Positions 32,614-41,565 of a DNA stretch of 64,000 bases are shown here, in pieces (positions within the stretch are counted from its first letter, which is position 1; the number at the start of each line of letters is the position of its first letter). This stretch comes from Lentzea tibetensis (lineage in GTDB: Bacteria > Actinomycetota > Actinomycetes > Mycobacteriales > Pseudonocardiaceae). Both the position numbers and the translations under genes were made by a program. The stretch covers positions 186,001-250,000 of the forward strand of contig NZ_VOBR01000006.1 of assembly GCF_007845675.1 (NCBI RefSeq), in the 5' to 3' direction. The notes under the pieces were generated by a model. It worked only from the letters and a program-made list of their open reading frames with translations, was not told the origin of the DNA and made no database searches.

Positions 32614-34713
32614 ATGGCGAGCAGACGAAGACCTGACCGACCGCGGTTGGTGGAGCAGATCCCGGAGAGCGGGTTTCCCTCCGGGGTGAAGACCCCGTCC
32701 GCGGTGCTGCTGGTGATGTTGCTCGCGCTCGCAGGCCTGTGCGCGTTCCTGGTGCGCACCAACGACAACGGTGCCGTACCTGGCGCGTTCGTGCAGTCGC
32801 AGGAACGCCTCGTCGACGGGCTGTCCCGCTCGGTCGCGGCGACCGCGGCGCAAGGCGTGAACGACCTGCGCACCGCCGCCGCGGCGAAGACGGTGAACAC
32901 CGAGGCGCTGCTCGGCAGCCATCCGCAGTGGCGCGGTGTCGCACTCCTCGACGGCGCGACGACGGTGTCCGCGCACGGTGAGCCGGTGCCCGCCGACGCG
33001 GTCTCCGCCAAGACCGACGCGTCGGTGACGCCGGTGCCCGGTCCCGAGCTGCGCATGGTCGTCGCCGTGAAGCTCCCGGACGACAGCGGCCGCGTGCTCG
33101 TCGCGACCATGGCCGCCGGTGTGCCGTTCGCGCCGCTGGACGCCGGCCTGCGGCAGGGCCTCGTGCTGCTCGACCGCGAGGGTCACGTCGTGGGCACGCG
33201 CGGCACCGCGCCCACCAAGGAAACCGCCAGCGAGAAGCTGCTCGGCGACGCGGCCCGTGCCGACCAGGTCGGCAGTGCGGTCGTCGAGAACGGCGACAAG
33301 CACGCCACCGTCGTCGCGCACGCGCCCGTCACGTCCGAGAGCCTCAACGGCGCGCTCGGGCTGTCCGTCGCGGCCGTGTCCGAGGTGCCGCTGACCACCC
33401 CGGTGTCGCGCTGGCCGGGCCTGCTGCCCGCCGCGGCGCTCGCGCTCATCGCGCTGATCGGCTTCGCGCTGATCAGGAAGGTGCTGGTCGGGCCGGTGCT
33501 GCGGCTGCGCGAGGACGCGCTGGCCATCGCGGGCGGCGACCTCGACCACCGCGTCCGCACGACGCGCTGCGCCGAGGCCAACCGGATCGCGCTCGCCGTC
33601 CGGCAGTGCCAGAGCGCGTTGCGCCGCAAGCACTCCCGCAAGTCGCCACGCGCCCGCCGCTACTCGGCCGCGCTGGCCGTCGTCATCGCCGCCACGGGTG
33701 TGCTCGCGTGGTCGGCGGCCGTCGCGGTCACGTCCGGACGCGGCGCCGTGCTCGTCCCGAACACCGTGGTCGCGGGCAGCCACAGCCTCCTCGGCGGCAC
33801 CGCGGAAGCCGTGCGGCGCAGCATCAACGACGGCCTCGCCGACGTGCGCGCGTTCGCCAAGCTCAACGGCGCGCAGGACACCGAGTCGATGAGGGCCGCC
33901 GTCGAGCAGCTGGCAGGGCAGAGCCGCTACCGCAACGTGTCGGTCGTCGACCAGGCGGGCGCGCCGCTGGTCTCGTCGGGCCGGGATCCGTTGCGCGCCA
34001 AGGAGACCAAGCCGTCCGGCGAGGGCATCCGCCTGCAGGACGCGACCAGTCCGGTGCCGGTGCTGTTCGCGCACGCGCCGCTGGGCGACGGCACGCGGCT
34101 GGTGGTCGCCGAGTACGACGTCGAGCACCTGTCGAACCTGCTCCGCCGCGCGCCGGGCGAGGTGCGGCTGGTCGACGCCGAGCTGCGGACCATCGCGTCA
34201 ACGCACGGGTTCTCCGCGTTCGAACCGCTGCGCGCGGAAGCGTTGCGCACCAGCGCGATCGACGCGCTCGCCGGTGCGCCGACGACGCACGTGCGGGACG
34301 TGTCCGGCAGCCGCTCGGTGATCGCGGCCCGCGGGCTCGACAACGACCTGCACTGGGCCGTCGTGTCCGAGCAGCCCGCGAGCGAACTGGACCTGGCGGG
34401 CAACGTCGAGCAACGCGGTGCGCTGCTCGTCGCACTGCTGGGTGCGATCCTCGCGCTGACCCTGTTCGGCTGGCACCACCTGGTGCTGGTGCGGCCGCTG
34501 CGCAGGCTGGCGGACACCGCCGACCGGCTGCGCGAGGGCGACACCGGCGAGACGATCTTCCCGCAGCGCCAGGACCAGGTCGGCACGATCGCGTGCTGCC
34601 TGGAGATCTGCCGGCAGGCGCTGGTGGACGGGGTCGGACGGCTGGGCGTGGTGCGCAGGCCGCGCGGCGCGGCGACCGACGTCACCGAGCTGATGAAGCC
34701 CGTGCGGGTCTGA
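32614..34713 (+). CDS. Double HAMP-domain membrane protein without output domain
   Basis: A 699-residue protein built of two similar modules. Each has a membrane helix (about residues 27-46 and 350-372), an extracytoplasmic sensor region of 200-230 residues (cache-like, containing VSVVDQAGAPLVSSG), a second membrane helix (about 268-290 and 603-625) and a HAMP domain (VLRLREDALAIAGGDLDHRV and RLADTADRLREGDTGETIF). No kinase, cyclase or methyl-accepting domain follows the second HAMP. It may relay signals by partner proteins or sense the extracellular polymer. ATG at 32614 is used. pgsB follows after three bases, so they form one operon. Confidence 0.82.
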   Translation: MASRRRPDRPRLVEQIPESGFPSGVKTPSAVLLVMLLALAGLCAFLVRTNDNGAVPGAFVQSQERLVDGLSRSVAATAAQGVNDLRTAAAAKTVNTEALLGSHPQWRGVALLDGATTVSAHGEPVPADAVSAKTDASVTPVPGPELRMVVAVKLPDDSGRVLVATMAAGVPFAPLDAGLRQGLVLLDREGHVVGTRGTAPTKETASEKLLGDAARADQVGSAVVENGDKHATVVAHAPVTSESLNGALGLSVAAVSEVPLTTPVSRWPGLLPAAALALIALIGFALIRKVLVGPVLRLREDALAIAGGDLDHRVRTTRCAEANRIALAVRQCQSALRRKHSRKSPRARRYSAALAVVIAATGVLAWSAAVAVTSGRGAVLVPNTVVAGSHSLLGGTAEAVRRSINDGLADVRAFAKLNGAQDTESMRAAVEQLAGQSRYRNVSVVDQAGAPLVSSGRDPLRAKETKPSGEGIRLQDATSPVPVLFAHAPLGDGTRLVVAEYDVEHLSNLLRRAPGEVRLVDAELRTIASTHGFSAFEPLRAEALRTSAIDALAGAPTTHVRDVSGSRSVIAARGLDNDLHWAVVSEQPASELDLAGNVEQRGALLVALLGAILALTLFGWHHLVLVRPLRRLADTADRLREGDTGETIFPQRQDQVGTIACCLEICRQALVDGVGRLGVVRRPRGAATDVTELMKPVRV

Positions 34714-34716
34714 GCC

Positions 34717-35925
34717 GTGGTCTTCCTGTTCTGCGTGTTCGCCATCGCCTGCTCGGCCGTGCTGTTCGCGGGCGTGGTCGAGCAGCGGCGGCACTTCGCC
34801 CACCTGGAGACGATCCCGACGAGGGTGCTGGTCAACGGCATCCGCGGGAAGAGCTCGATCACCCGGCTGTGCGCGGGCGCGCTGCGCGGCGGCGGGCTCG
34901 TGACGGTCGCGAAGACGACCGGCACCGCGGCGCGGTTCATCCACCCGGACGGCAGCGAGGAGCCGGTCTACCGCAAGTTCGGCATCGCGAACGTCGTGGA
35001 GCAGATCGGCATCGTGCGCCGCGCCGCCGCGTACCACCCGGACGCGCTGGTGATCGAGTGCATGGCGGTGATGCCGGACCTGCAGGAGATCAACCAGACC
35101 AAGCTGATCCGGTCCACCATCGGCGTGCTGTGCAACGTCCGCGAGGACCACCTCGCCGAGATGGGACCGACGCTCGACGACGTCGCGCGCTCGCTGAGCC
35201 GCTCCATGCCGGTCGGCGGCGTGTGCGTGACCGCGGAGCGCGACCGGCTGGACATCCTGCGGGACCAGGCGAAGCGACGCGCGTGCGAGCTGATCGTCGT
35301 CGACCCGGAGTCGGTGTCCGACCGGGAGATGGCCGGGTTCAGCTGGATCACGTTCAAGGAGAACGTGGCCATCGCGCTGAAGGTCGCCGAGCTGCTCGGC
35401 GTGAACCGGACGCTCGCGCTCGCCGGCATGTGGTCGGCGCCGCCGGATCCCGGCGTGCTGAGCGTGCGGCACCACCGGTACGGCCGGAAACGGCTGCGGC
35501 TGGCGAACGTGTTCGCCGCCAACGACCCGGAGTCGACGCTGATGAACATCGAGCAGCTGCTCGGCCAGGGCGCCATCGCGCGCCCGCTGCACGTGGTGAT
35601 CAACTGCCGTCCCGACCGGGTGGAGCGCAACGGGCAGATGGGCGCGCTGGTCGAGCACATCGCGCCGGACCGGGTCGTGCTGATCGGCGAACCGACCCGC
35701 AGCGCGCGCAACGCCGTGCACCCGGACTGGCAGGACACCGTCACGGACCTCGGTGGCCGCCGCGACTCCAGCGAGCTCGTCAAAGCGTTGTTCGCAGGCG
35801 TCCCGGACGGCGGTGAGGCGTCGGTCGTGACCGTCGGCAACATCCACGGCCAGGGCGAGCTGCTGCTGGAGGCGTTGCACCCGCTGACCTTCGACCCGCA
35901 GACCGAACCGAGGAGCCCCCGTTGA
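34717..35925 (+). CDS. pgsB: Poly-gamma-glutamate synthase subunit PgsB/CapB
   Basis: A 402-residue amide ligase of the CapB/PgsB family, close to the 393-residue Bacillus subtilis protein. An N-terminal membrane anchor precedes the P-loop NGIRGKSS (residues 40-47), then AKTTGTAARFIHPDGSEE (the relatives have GKTTGT), ECMAVMPDLQEINQ, NVREDHLAEMGPTLDD, the AANDPEST segment, INCRPDRVERN and VGNIHGQGE, all recognisable PgsB blocks. The family polymerises glutamate through gamma-amide bonds via an acyl phosphate. GTG at 34717 follows the HAMP gene by three bases, and the stop overlaps pgsC by four. Confidence 0.95.
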   Translation: MVFLFCVFAIACSAVLFAGVVEQRRHFAHLETIPTRVLVNGIRGKSSITRLCAGALRGGGLVTVAKTTGTAARFIHPDGSEEPVYRKFGIANVVEQIGIVRRAAAYHPDALVIECMAVMPDLQEINQTKLIRSTIGVLCNVREDHLAEMGPTLDDVARSLSRSMPVGGVCVTAERDRLDILRDQAKRRACELIVVDPESVSDREMAGFSWITFKENVAIALKVAELLGVNRTLALAGMWSAPPDPGVLSVRHHRYGRKRLRLANVFAANDPESTLMNIEQLLGQGAIARPLHVVINCRPDRVERNGQMGALVEHIAPDRVVLIGEPTRSARNAVHPDWQDTVTDLGGRRDSSELVKALFAGVPDGGEASVVTVGNIHGQGELLLEALHPLTFDPQTEPRSPR

Positions 35926-36410
35926 ACGCCACCGGCCAACTGATGCTGCCGGGGGTCATGACCCTCGCACTCGCCATCGGGCTGGTGTTCTCACTGGTCT
36001 GCTACCTGACGACGAACCTGTCGCCGGGCGGGATGATCACGCCGGGCTGGCTGGCGCTGACGCTGGTCACGAAGGCGGAGTTCGTCGCGATCATCGTGCT
36101 GATGACGGCGCTCACCTACGGCGCGACGCGGCTGCTGCAACGGTTCGTCATCCTCTACGGCAAGCGGCTGTTCGCGGCGGTGGTGCTGACCGCGGTGCTG
36201 TTGCAGAGCGGGCTGTTCCTGCTCGTCCTGCACGACGCGCCGACGTTGTTCATCCACCAGACGCTCGGCTTCGTCGTGCCCGGCCTGATCGCCTACCAGC
36301 TGGTGCGCCAGCCGCCGCTGGCGACGGTCCTCGCGACCGGCGCGGTGAGCCTGGTGAGCTACGGCGTCGTGATGAGCGGCGTGCTGATCGGGCTGGTGCC
36401 TGCCCTGTGA
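35922..36410 (+). CDS. pgsC: Poly-gamma-glutamate synthesis membrane protein PgsC/CapC
   Basis: A 162-residue integral membrane protein with several helices, matching the CapC/PgsC family (149 residues in Bacillus). Conserved parts are NLSPGGMITPGWLAL, the helix end RFVILYGKRLFAAVVL and GFVVPGLIAYQLVRQ. It forms the membrane part of the polymerase complex with PgsB and probably helps secretion. The start is TTG at 35922, overlapping the pgsB stop (TTGA), with GAGGAG upstream. The GTG start of the next gene overlaps its stop. Confidence 0.94.
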   Translation: MNATGQLMLPGVMTLALAIGLVFSLVCYLTTNLSPGGMITPGWLALTLVTKAEFVAIIVLMTALTYGATRLLQRFVILYGKRLFAAVVLTAVLLQSGLFLLVLHDAPTLFIHQTLGFVVPGLIAYQLVRQPPLATVLATGAVSLVSYGVVMSGVLIGLVPAL

Positions 36411-37468
36411 AGCTGCGCGTGTCGACCAACACCACCGGCAAGCCGTGGCCGCGCTGGGTGCGGATGACGGTGCTGCTCGGCGTGATCTGCGTGTCCGGGG
36501 CGGGCGCGGTGTACGTGGCGATGCAGGAGCCGGTCGCCGACCAGCTGCCGAAGGCGCTGCCGCTGGAGAAGGTCACGGCGTCCGCGCCCGCGGGCGCGTC
36601 GTTCCGGTTCGACCGGTTGGACGGCCCGCCGCGCACCGTGGTGCGCGACGCGAACGGCGCGGTCGTGGCGACCATGACGGACGGCGCGCGCACGGTGGCG
36701 CTGACCGGGCCCGCCAGGTCGTTCAAGGAGCCCGCGTTCACCACGGCGGCGGTCAACACGACGGTGTGGGTGCGGCTGCTCGACCAGCCGTGGGAGGCGG
36801 GCGCGGAGAAGGCGCAGTGGTTCCGGCCGTGGCTGGACAAGGTGCTCACCGACCAGAGCCCGGACGTGCTCGCCGTCGCGATGGAGTACCTCAACGGCGC
36901 GCCGGCCGAGAAGGACGCGAAGGCCGTGCGGTTCCGCGGTGACGCGCAGTTCGGGCCGGTCGCGGCCGGTGGCGCGGGCAGGCTGGAGCAGTCCGACTTC
37001 CTCGACTACCTGGGCCTGACCTGGACGTTCCCGGACGCCGGCGCACGCAAGCCCAAGCCGGCGCACCTGGGCGCGCTCGACTGCTCGGGCTTCGTGCGGA
37101 TGGTCTACGGGTACCGGCTCGGCTACCCGCTCCTCGGCACGAACGAGGCCGGACAGGGGCTGCCGCGCAGGGCGTTCGCGATCGCCGAGTCCGGGCCGGG
37201 CGCGCTGGTGGTACCGAACCGTCGTCAGCGCACCACCGAGTACGGCGTGCTCCAGCCGGGTGACCTGGTGTTCTTCGAGGTCGAGCAGGGTGAGGACCAA
37301 CTCGACCACGCGGGCATCTACCTCGGGCTGGATTCGGACGGCCATCACCGGTTCGTGTCGAGCCGCGAACGGGCGAATGGTCCGACGTTCGGCGACCTCG
37401 GTGGCACGTCGTTGCTGGATGACGGCGGTATGTATTCGAGGGGATTCCGGGCTGCCCGGCGTATTTGA
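36407..37468 (+). CDS. Membrane-anchored NlpC/P60 cysteine peptidase
   Basis: A 353-residue protein with an N-terminal membrane anchor (about residues 19-37), a long linker region and a C-terminal NlpC/P60 domain. The catalytic Cys226 lies in LDCSGFVRMVYG and His301 in DHAGIYLG; the helix between resembles papain-like cell wall hydrolases. In Bacillus, an NlpC/P60-type gamma-DL-glutamyl hydrolase (PgdS) is encoded beside pgsBCA, so this protein may trim or release the polymer; it could instead cut peptidoglycan peptides. It overlaps the pgsC stop by four bases. Confidence 0.85.
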   Translation: MKLRVSTNTTGKPWPRWVRMTVLLGVICVSGAGAVYVAMQEPVADQLPKALPLEKVTASAPAGASFRFDRLDGPPRTVVRDANGAVVATMTDGARTVALTGPARSFKEPAFTTAAVNTTVWVRLLDQPWEAGAEKAQWFRPWLDKVLTDQSPDVLAVAMEYLNGAPAEKDAKAVRFRGDAQFGPVAAGGAGRLEQSDFLDYLGLTWTFPDAGARKPKPAHLGALDCSGFVRMVYGYRLGYPLLGTNEAGQGLPRRAFAIAESGPGALVVPNRRQRTTEYGVLQPGDLVFFEVEQGEDQLDHAGIYLGLDSDGHHRFVSSRERANGPTFGDLGGTSLLDDGGMYSRGFRAARRI

Positions 37469-37544
37469 TTTCACGGTCACCCCACCGATTCACCTGTTAG
37501 CGTGACGATCGGTCGTCGGGGGTCACCGGAGAAAAGGGAAGTCG

Positions 37545-39311
37545 ATGTCTCGACACCGCGCGCTGCGGGCGAGGGTCCGGCGCGGAGTCGCCAAGTGGCC
37601 GGTCGCCATCGTGGCACTCGTCGCCCTGCTCGGTCTCGGCTACCTGGGCTGGACCTGGGTCGGCGGGGTGCTCGAGGACAGGGCCGCGGCGCAGGCGAAG
37701 AACTGCAGCGAGGGCGAGGCCCTGCTGCGGATCGCGGCGACCCCGACCATCGCGGACTCCGTCGTCGAGGTCGCGAAGGCGTGGAGCGCCCAGCGGCCCG
37801 TCGTCTACGACCACTGCATCGTCGTCGAGGTGAAGTCCGTCGAGCCGCAGGTCGTGCAGGACAGCCTCACCACCACCTGGGACGAGGCCAAGCTCGGCGG
37901 ACGCCCGCACGCGTGGCTGCCCGACTCCTCGCTCTGGGCGAACCGGCTGGCCGCGCAGAACCGCGCGCTGCTCGGCGCCGAACCCAAGTCCATCGCCACC
38001 AGCCCGGTCCTGCTCGCGGTGCCCGAGGCGGGCGCGCAGGCGTTGATGACCGGCAACAGCTTCCGGTGGACCGACCTGCCCGACGTCACGAACTGGGCCA
38101 AGTACGGCCAGGCCGCGTGGGGCCGGTTCAGCGTCGCGATGCCCGACCCGGCGACGAACACGGCGACCGCGATGGCGATCCAGTCCGCGCTGGCCGGGGC
38201 GAGCCCGACCGGCAAGGGCCCGGTGACCGTCGAGATGCTCGCGATGGCGCCGGTGAAGTCCACGATGAGCAAGCTCGCCGCCGCGCAGGGCGAGACGACG
38301 GGCAGCACGTTCGACCTGCTGGCGAAGCTCAGCGAGAAGCCCGAGGTCAACAGCGCCGGGTTCAGCGGCGTGCCGGTGTTCGAGGTCGACCTCTACCGGC
38401 ACAACCTGGGCAAGGCGAAGAACACCGCGCCCGCGAAGCCCGTGGTCGGTGTCGCCGCGGGCGGGCCGACGCCGGTGGCGGACTTCCCGTACGTGCCGCT
38501 CGCCGGTGAGGGCGTCGGCGAGGCGGAAGCCCGTGCGGCGCAGGCGTTCCGCGAGTTCCTGATGGAACCGGACCAGCAGAAGATCCTGGCGCGCGGTGGT
38601 TTGCGGGTCGAGTCGTCGAAGGAGCACCCGAACCCCTCCCCCGGCGTGCGCTGGGCCGTGACGACCGAGAACCTGGTGCCCGCGGACGAGAACACCACGC
38701 AGCAGATCTCCGCGGCGTGGGCGACGGCCGACAACGGCGGCCAGGTCGTGACGCTGCTCGTCGACGTGTCCGCGTCGATGAAGGAGCCCGGTGGGGACGG
38801 GAAGAGCCGCCTCGACTGGCTCAAGACCGCGTTGAAGGGCCAGGTCGACCGGTCCGTCTCAGGATCGCTGGGGCTGTGGGAGTTCTCCCGCAACGTCGAC
38901 GGTGACAAGCCGTACAAGCAGGTCGTCGCCACCGGACCCGTTGGGCAGCAACGGGATGCGCTCGTCGCGGGGATCGACGGGTTGCAGCCCGTCAACGCCA
39001 CGCACCTCTACAGCAGCCTCGCCGCGGTCTACGGCTCGGCGCAGCAGGGCTTCCAGACCGGCAAGCCGAACCGGATCGTCGTGATCACCGACGGGCGCAA
39101 CGACGGTGGCATCGACCTGGCGGCGTTGAAGGACAAGCTCAAGGAGCTCAAGAAGAACGACGTGGTGGTCTCGTTCATCGCCGTCGGGTCCGAACCGGAC
39201 CGTCAGGCGCTGACGGACATCGCCAAGTCGACCGGGGGAACCCTTTCCGTCGTGGAGGACGGAAAGGGCATCGACCCGGCGCTGGGACAGTTGCTGTCCG
39301 AGCAGACTTAG
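37545..39311 (+). CDS. Substrate-binding and VWA domain protein
   Basis: A 588-residue protein anchored by an N-terminal helix (about residues 18-38). Residues about 55-350 resemble an extracellular solute-binding fold (LLRIAATPTIADSVVEVAKA, VAMPDPATNTATAMAIQSAL, and a last EARAAQAFREFLM). Residues from about 400 form a von Willebrand A domain with an intact MIDAS motif DVSASM (Asp407) and a TDGRNDGG metal-loop. Such proteins are thought to bind ligands at the cell surface through a metal ion. It is the last gene of the pgsB-pgsC-NlpC operon, in the place where other PGA loci have CapA/PgsA. Confidence 0.85.
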   Translation: MSRHRALRARVRRGVAKWPVAIVALVALLGLGYLGWTWVGGVLEDRAAAQAKNCSEGEALLRIAATPTIADSVVEVAKAWSAQRPVVYDHCIVVEVKSVEPQVVQDSLTTTWDEAKLGGRPHAWLPDSSLWANRLAAQNRALLGAEPKSIATSPVLLAVPEAGAQALMTGNSFRWTDLPDVTNWAKYGQAAWGRFSVAMPDPATNTATAMAIQSALAGASPTGKGPVTVEMLAMAPVKSTMSKLAAAQGETTGSTFDLLAKLSEKPEVNSAGFSGVPVFEVDLYRHNLGKAKNTAPAKPVVGVAAGGPTPVADFPYVPLAGEGVGEAEARAAQAFREFLMEPDQQKILARGGLRVESSKEHPNPSPGVRWAVTTENLVPADENTTQQISAAWATADNGGQVVTLLVDVSASMKEPGGDGKSRLDWLKTALKGQVDRSVSGSLGLWEFSRNVDGDKPYKQVVATGPVGQQRDALVAGIDGLQPVNATHLYSSLAAVYGSAQQGFQTGKPNRIVVITDGRNDGGIDLAALKDKLKELKKNDVVVSFIAVGSEPDRQALTDIAKSTGGTLSVVEDGKGIDPALGQLLSEQT

Positions 39312-40141
39312 GCGCTGTTGAACTTGTCCGGATCCGGGCCCGTTCGGGTCCCGTTGTTGAGTTCATTGATGACGGCCATGTCGTCCAGGGCGAGCTCGAA
39401 GTCGAAGACGTCGATGTTCTCCTTGACGCGGTACGGCGTGACCGACTTGGGGATCACGACGTTGCCGATCTGGATGTGCCACCGCAGCACGATCTGAGCG
39501 GGCGTCTTGGCGTACTTGTCCGCCAGGCCGCGGATCGCCTCGTCGTGCAGCAGTTCGCCGCCGCGCGCGAGCGGGGACCACGCCTCGGTCGCGATGCGGT
39601 GGGTGACGTGCACCTTGCGCATGTCTTCCTGCGCCAGCAACGGGTGCAGCTCGATCTGGTTGACGGCGGGCGTGATCGACGTTTCGTCGAACAGCCGCTG
39701 CAGGTGCTCGGTGTGGAAGTTGGACACGCCGATGGCGCGCACGCGGCCGTCGGCGTAGAGCTTCTCCAGCGCCTTCCACGACTCGACGTAGAGATCGCGC
39801 CGCGGGGTCGGCCAGTGGATCAGGTAGAGGTCGAGCACGTCGAGGCGCAGCTTGCTCATGCTGGCGTCGAACGCGCGCAGGGTCGAGTCGTAGCCCTGGT
39901 CGGAGTTCCACAGCTTCGTGGTGACGAACAGTTCCGAACGGGGGATGCCGCTGGCGGCCAGTGCGTCGCCGACGCCGGCCTCGTTGCGGTAGGCGGCCGC
40001 GGTGTCGATGCTCCGGTAGCCGGCTTCCAGCGCGGTGCGCACGGCGCCCGCGACCTGGTCCTCCGGCACCTGGAAGACGCCGAAGCCGAGTTGGGGGATG
40101 CGTACTCCGTTGTTGAGCCCGATCAGAGGAACTACTCCCAT
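39308..40141 (-). CDS. Aldo/keto reductase
   Basis: A 277-residue NADPH-dependent aldo/keto reductase. The catalytic tetrad is visible: Asp and Tyr in SIDTAAAYRNEAGVG, Lys in VTTKLWN and His in YLIHWPTP; the cofactor-binding end carries VVIPKSVTPYRVKEN. The substrate is likely to be an aldehyde or keto compound (family resembles 2,5-diketo-D-gluconate reductases). ATG at 40141 overlaps the WYL regulator gene end by ten bases, so the two are probably cotranscribed. Its 3' end overlaps the VWA gene by four bases convergently. Confidence 0.92.
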   Translation of the reverse strand: MGVVPLIGLNNGVRIPQLGFGVFQVPEDQVAGAVRTALEAGYRSIDTAAAYRNEAGVGDALAASGIPRSELFVTTKLWNSDQGYDSTLRAFDASMSKLRLDVLDLYLIHWPTPRRDLYVESWKALEKLYADGRVRAIGVSNFHTEHLQRLFDETSITPAVNQIELHPLLAQEDMRKVHVTHRIATEAWSPLARGGELLHDEAIRGLADKYAKTPAQIVLRWHIQIGNVVIPKSVTPYRVKENIDVFDFELALDDMAVINELNNGTRTGPDPDKFNSA

Positions 40142-41112
40142 GGAGGCAGCTTTCCACCTTCGTACACGGAGTGCATCGCCGAGATCGTCTGAATCATCTG
40201 CTCGCGCAGCTCCACAGGGGACACCACCTCGACCTCGGCGCCGAGTCCCAGCAGGTCACCATAGGCGTGCCGGAGCGACTCGGTCGGGAAGTCGAACTCC
40301 TCCCCCGGCGCGGGTTCCAGTGATCGGATGAACCGCGCCTGGAAGCCGGTCAGCCGGTACTGGGACCGGTCCAGCCCGGCCTTCGTCATCCGCACGCGCA
40401 CGCGCGTGCCGTACAGGGTCCGCTCGAACCGGTCCGACCACGCCGTCCAGAACTCGGCCAGGTCGAAGTCCTCCGGGCGTTCGAACGCGTCCCCTTCGGC
40501 GAGCTCCAGCACCCGTGAGACGCGGTAGGTCCGCGGCTCGGGAGCACCGGCCACGAGGTACCAGACGCCCGCCTTCACCACAAGCCCGAGCGGCTCGACG
40601 GTCCGTTCGACGACCAGCGCCTGACCGCCCCACCGCTGGTAGCGCAGGTGCAGGCGGCGCTGGTTCCACACCGACTCGGCGATCACCGCCAGGTGCGGCG
40701 ACTGCTCCTGCCCACGGAACCACGACGGCGTGTCGAGGTGGAAGCGCTCGCGGATGCGCGACGCCCGCGACCGCAGCTCGGGCGGCAGCGCGGCCATCAG
40801 CTTGAGCTGCGCGGCCGCGACGACCGTGCCGAGGCCCAGTTCGGCGGCGGGGCCGGGCAGTCCGGCCAGGAACAGCGACTCGGCCTCCTCGGTGGTCAGC
40901 CCGGTGAGCCGGGTGCGGTAGCCGTCCAGCAGCTGGTAGCCGCCCGCGGGCCCGCGATCGGCGTACACGGGCACCCCGGCGGCCGACAACGCCTCGACGT
41001 CGCGGTACACCGTGCGCACCGAGACCTCGAGCTCGTCGGCCAGCACCTGCGCGGTCATCCGGCCGCGCGACTGGAGCAGCAGCAGCACCGACAACAACCT
41101 GCTGGCTTTCAC
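40132..41112 (-). CDS. WYL domain transcriptional regulator (YafY-type)
   Basis: A 326-residue regulator with an N-terminal HTH_11 (RLLSVLLLLQSRGRMTAQVL, VSVRTVYRDVEALSAAGVPV) followed by a WYL domain (RLHLRYQRWGG, GLVVKAGVWYLVAG) and the WCX C-terminal extension. WYL proteins bind nucleic acid ligands or act as effector-sensing repressors. GTG at 41112 is used because the HTH begins at residue 4. The palindrome at 41120-41140 is directly upstream and is probably its operator, shared with the divergent DUF3224 gene. Confidence 0.9.
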   Translation of the reverse strand: MKASRLLSVLLLLQSRGRMTAQVLADELEVSVRTVYRDVEALSAAGVPVYADRGPAGGYQLLDGYRTRLTGLTTEEAESLFLAGLPGPAAELGLGTVVAAAQLKLMAALPPELRSRASRIRERFHLDTPSWFRGQEQSPHLAVIAESVWNQRRLHLRYQRWGGQALVVERTVEPLGLVVKAGVWYLVAGAPEPRTYRVSRVLELAEGDAFERPEDFDLAEFWTAWSDRFERTLYGTRVRVRMTKAGLDRSQYRLTGFQARFIRSLEPAPGEEFDFPTESLRHAYGDLLGLGAEVEVVSPVELREQMIQTISAMHSVYEGGKLPPWE

Positions 41113-41119
41113 CGGACAA

Positions 41120-41140
41120 ACCTGACACAAGTTGTCAGGT
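41120..41140. promoter_or_regulatory. Palindrome, candidate operator of the WYL regulator
   Basis: ACCTGACA, five-base spacer, TGTCAGGT: perfect eight-base arms immediately upstream of the regulator GTG and 22 bases before the divergent DUF3224 start. TGTCAGG/CCTGACA boxes of this kind are associated with YafY-type regulators. Confidence 0.65.
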
Positions 41141-41161
41141 ACTGCCAGCAGAGTGGGCGTC

Positions 41162-41557
41162 ATGAAGGCAACCGGAAGCATCGAAGTGCAGAGCTGGGAC
41201 GAGAAGACCTGGGACGGCAGGCCGTACACCGAGGTCACCGGCCCGAAGATGACCGAGGCGCTGGTGACGTTCGGCTACTCCGGCGAGGTCGAGGGCACGA
41301 GCGCGTGCCGCTACCTCATGTCGTACTACGACGAGACGCGCTGCGAGACCGTGGCGATGGAGGAGTTCACCGGCCGCGTCGGCGACCGCGAGGGCACGAT
41401 CATCCTGAGGCACATCGGTGCCTACGAGGACGGCAAGGTCACCGCCGAGATCACCGTCGTCGGCGCGTCCGGCGGGCTCACCGGTCTGCGTGGTGCGGCC
41501 GTGGCGGACTGGGCGGAGACTGGCACCGCCACGTTCACGCTGGAGTACGACGTGTGA
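41162..41557 (+). CDS. DUF3224 protein
   Basis: A 131-residue protein of the DUF3224 family: KATGSIEVQSWDEKTWDG at the N-terminus, LTKMTEALVTFGYSGEVEGT-like strands, and the C-terminal GLTGLRGAAVADWAETGTAT. The family has a lipocalin/avidin-like beta-barrel and no known activity; the genes often sit next to YafY-type regulators, as here. ATG at 41162 is used. It is divergent from the WYL regulator across the palindrome. Confidence 0.88.
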   Translation: MKATGSIEVQSWDEKTWDGRPYTEVTGPKMTEALVTFGYSGEVEGTSACRYLMSYYDETRCETVAMEEFTGRVGDREGTIILRHIGAYEDGKVTAEITVVGASGGLTGLRGAAVADWAETGTATFTLEYDV

Positions 41558-41565
41558 GGTCACCC

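Noticed and set aside
32476-34128. Open frame on the minus strand extending the lipoprotein gene by about 550 residues
   Set aside because: It is antisense to the HAMP protein gene; its codons are the reverse shadow of that gene, and a lipoprotein signal begins at 32475.
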